From the NCBI GenBank assembly GCA_002501605.1, contig DANW01000024.1, positions 1 to 33,683 of the forward strand: DNA of 33,683 nt, in the 5' to 3' direction. The position numbers and the translations under genes were made by a program. Below are positions 32,556 to 33,683 of this stretch, piece after piece. Origin of the DNA: Euryarchaeota archaeon UBA28. GTDB taxonomy: Archaea; Thermoplasmatota; Poseidoniia; Poseidoniales; Thalassarchaeaceae. Numbering within the stretch: position 1 is the stretch's first letter; each line of letters opens with the position of its first letter. Under the pieces are notes generated by a model. The model was not told where the DNA came from and ran no database searches. It saw only the letters and a list, made by a program, of their open reading frames with translations.

Positions 32556-33683
32556 TCTTAGCTTCTCATAAAGATCCCCGGTAAGGGGCATTTGGTGCTC
32601 CCATGCGAACTCCTTCATTACCCTCAGAGCCTCTTTCTCCAATTCGGAATCCCCAACAAAGTCTGTGACATCTATCGTTGCATTCCTAGTATTCGCCTTG
32701 AAGGCGGCAATCGGCTCTTCCTTGTGGAATACGAGATAGGCGGAGCCAAAACCGAATCTCTCCCTTAGCAAACCTCCAAAGTAGTGGATCAATGGATCAG
32801 AAGGGGGAATTACTAGATCACGGGTCTTAGGAATCCCCTCAGACTCCAAAATCTCCTTCCTACCCCAACTTATGTCGTGTTGATCGTCTACAAGGAATCC
32901 TTTGATCAGGGTGCCGTCTTCCTCGAACTCATGGAGAACATCGCTAATCTCTTCCGGGGAGAATGGGGTCCCAGCAAGCCTTTCGAACTGTTTCATTGAA
33001 ATCACGGGATAGTCCTCAACGAGTTCTCTCAGATACTGTCTTTTTATGCTCCATAAATCATCGCTTTTTATCGGCTCTACTGTCTTGAATCCACCTCTGT
33101 AATCCTGAACCAAGTGCCCGCTTCTGACCAAGGGAGAAATTAGTTTCCTGAACTCTGCCCTTCTCATCGCCAATCGCTCCATAAACACGGATGGGTCGTT
33201 GTGTTTTCTGAAGAATTCCAATATTCCGAAATCGTCATCCTCCGGAGGTGCGTTTCTGATGGCAAGCAATCTCTGGAAATGAGGGAGTCTTGCCCAGACC
33301 TGATGGCCTCTGAGGTTGGTTCCCTGGTGAAGTTGCTCTGTAGCGGCCATTGACTGAAGGTCGACCCTGAACATCTCACACCGGCCCCTCAGGGCAAAGT
33401 CGTCTCTTAGCTCGTCGATTTCCTTGAGTGCGTATGTCTCATTCTCCCACCTACTGACTTGATGGATGTTATGAGTGTGAAAGAGAAGCCTGTTGATGCT
33501 CTTCCTAGGCCTAGGCTCGACTACTCCACCCCTGATGTACCTCTCGCCGTCGCCCATCGAGACGAATCCAAGATCGGAAAGGATTGCCTGTATGTTTTCA
33601 TCACAATCATGAACCGGGACACCATTAAATGAGTGCATGACGGAGACATCGACCAGCCTATCTCTGTAATTTTCCAGAAGATC
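32547..33683 (-). CDS. C-terminal part of a probable Lhr-like helicase (5' truncated)
   Basis: The frame is open to the window edge: 15 codons precede the ATG at 33638 without a stop, so this is a fragment of at least 378 residues. No helicase motif is inside. What is seen is a segment SVMHSFNGVPVHDCDENI, like the RVN-type stretch that follows the helicase core in Lhr proteins, then winged-helix-like pieces (RRAEFRKLISPLVRSGHLVQ and SMKQFERLAGTPFSPEEI, ending in DVLHEFEEDGTLIKGFLV) and a C-terminal beta-rich part (FGFGSAYLVFHKEEPIAAF). This layout fits the long C-terminal region of archaeal Lhr-like helicases. A winged-helix DNA glycosylase of the AlkZ type is another possibility. The identity depends on sequence outside the window. 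Confidence 0.5.
   Translation of the reverse strand, partial: DLLENYRDRLVDVSVMHSFNGVPVHDCDENIQAILSDLGFVSMGDGERYIRGGVVEPRPRKSINRLLFHTHNIHQVSRWENETYALKEIDELRDDFALRGRCEMFRVDLQSMAATEQLHQGTNLRGHQVWARLPHFQRLLAIRNAPPEDDDFGILEFFRKHNDPSVFMERLAMRRAEFRKLISPLVRSGHLVQDYRGGFKTVEPIKSDDLWSIKRQYLRELVEDYPVISMKQFERLAGTPFSPEEISDVLHEFEEDGTLIKGFLVDDQHDISWGRKEILESEGIPKTRDLVIPPSDPLIHYFGGLLRERFGFGSAYLVFHKEEPIAAFKANTRNATIDVTDFVGDSELEKEALRVMKEFAWEHQMPLTGDLYEKLRSR

Noticed and set aside
1..33683. tRNA, rRNA, CRISPR arrays or transposon ends.
   Set aside because: The gaps are short (133 bases at most) and I saw no cloverleaf, no spaced repeats and no transposase. Elements hidden in coding sequence cannot be ruled out by eye.

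Overview
The window looks like a stretch of archaeal chromosome, most likely Thermoplasmatota and close to Marine Group II (Poseidoniales). Reasons: a uS12-uS7-EF-2 operon; an exosome/proteasome superoperon (psmA, SBDS, rrp4, rrp41, rrp42, eL43, pcc1, prefoldin beta); a split transketolase; archaeal tiaS, KptA, isopentenyl phosphate kinase and archaeosortase; TATA-like boxes with short leaders; and very tight packing. The phylum call is inference from gene content, since no search could be run. I see no mobile element, CRISPR array, tRNA or rRNA. No stretch over 300 bases lacks a gene; the longest gap is 133 bases (17392-17524).

Layout. 1-3045: futalosine menaquinone genes (mqnD fragment, mqnA, mqnE) around a half-length deoxyhypusine-hydroxylase-like HEAT protein. 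3146-4920: two-subunit transketolase. 4957-11408: an unknown membrane protein, proS, coaBC, a membrane/zinc-ribbon protein, a thiolase, KptA and a small zinc-ribbon protein. 11492-14013: isopentenyl phosphate kinase followed by one gene that fuses type I IPP isomerase to a polyprenyl diphosphate synthase. 14014-17391 (minus): uS12, uS7, EF-2. 17525-20197 (plus): a UbiD-family decarboxylase, a TPR protein and a Nudix hydrolase. 20161-25586 (minus): the exosome superoperon with a TPR-like gene at its end. 25687-27834 (plus): dph6 and purB. 27843-29012: small membrane proteins and a RecA-fold ATPase. 29043-31508 (minus): gmhA-gmhB-tiaS. 31569-32555: archaeosortase. 32547-33683 (minus): the C-terminal part of a probable Lhr-like helicase, cut by the window edge.

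How the genes work together. The UbiD-like protein (if it is anhydromevalonate phosphate decarboxylase), IPK, and the IDI-prenyltransferase fusion would cover consecutive late steps of the archaeal mevalonate route to C20 lipid precursors. EF-2 carries the diphthamide histidine and Dph6 is the last enzyme of diphthamide synthesis. The half-length DOHH homologue suggests that hypusine may also be made. ProS, KptA, TiaS and Pcc1 serve tRNA charging and modification. GmhA and GmhB point to a heptose sugar, and the archaeosortase to processing of surface proteins.

The main things to follow up are the half-size DOHH, the IDI-prenyltransferase fusion and its pathway neighbours, the gmhA-gmhB-tiaS operon, the archaeosortase, and the rule that every convergent gene pair here overlaps or nearly touches, leaving no room for intergenic terminators.
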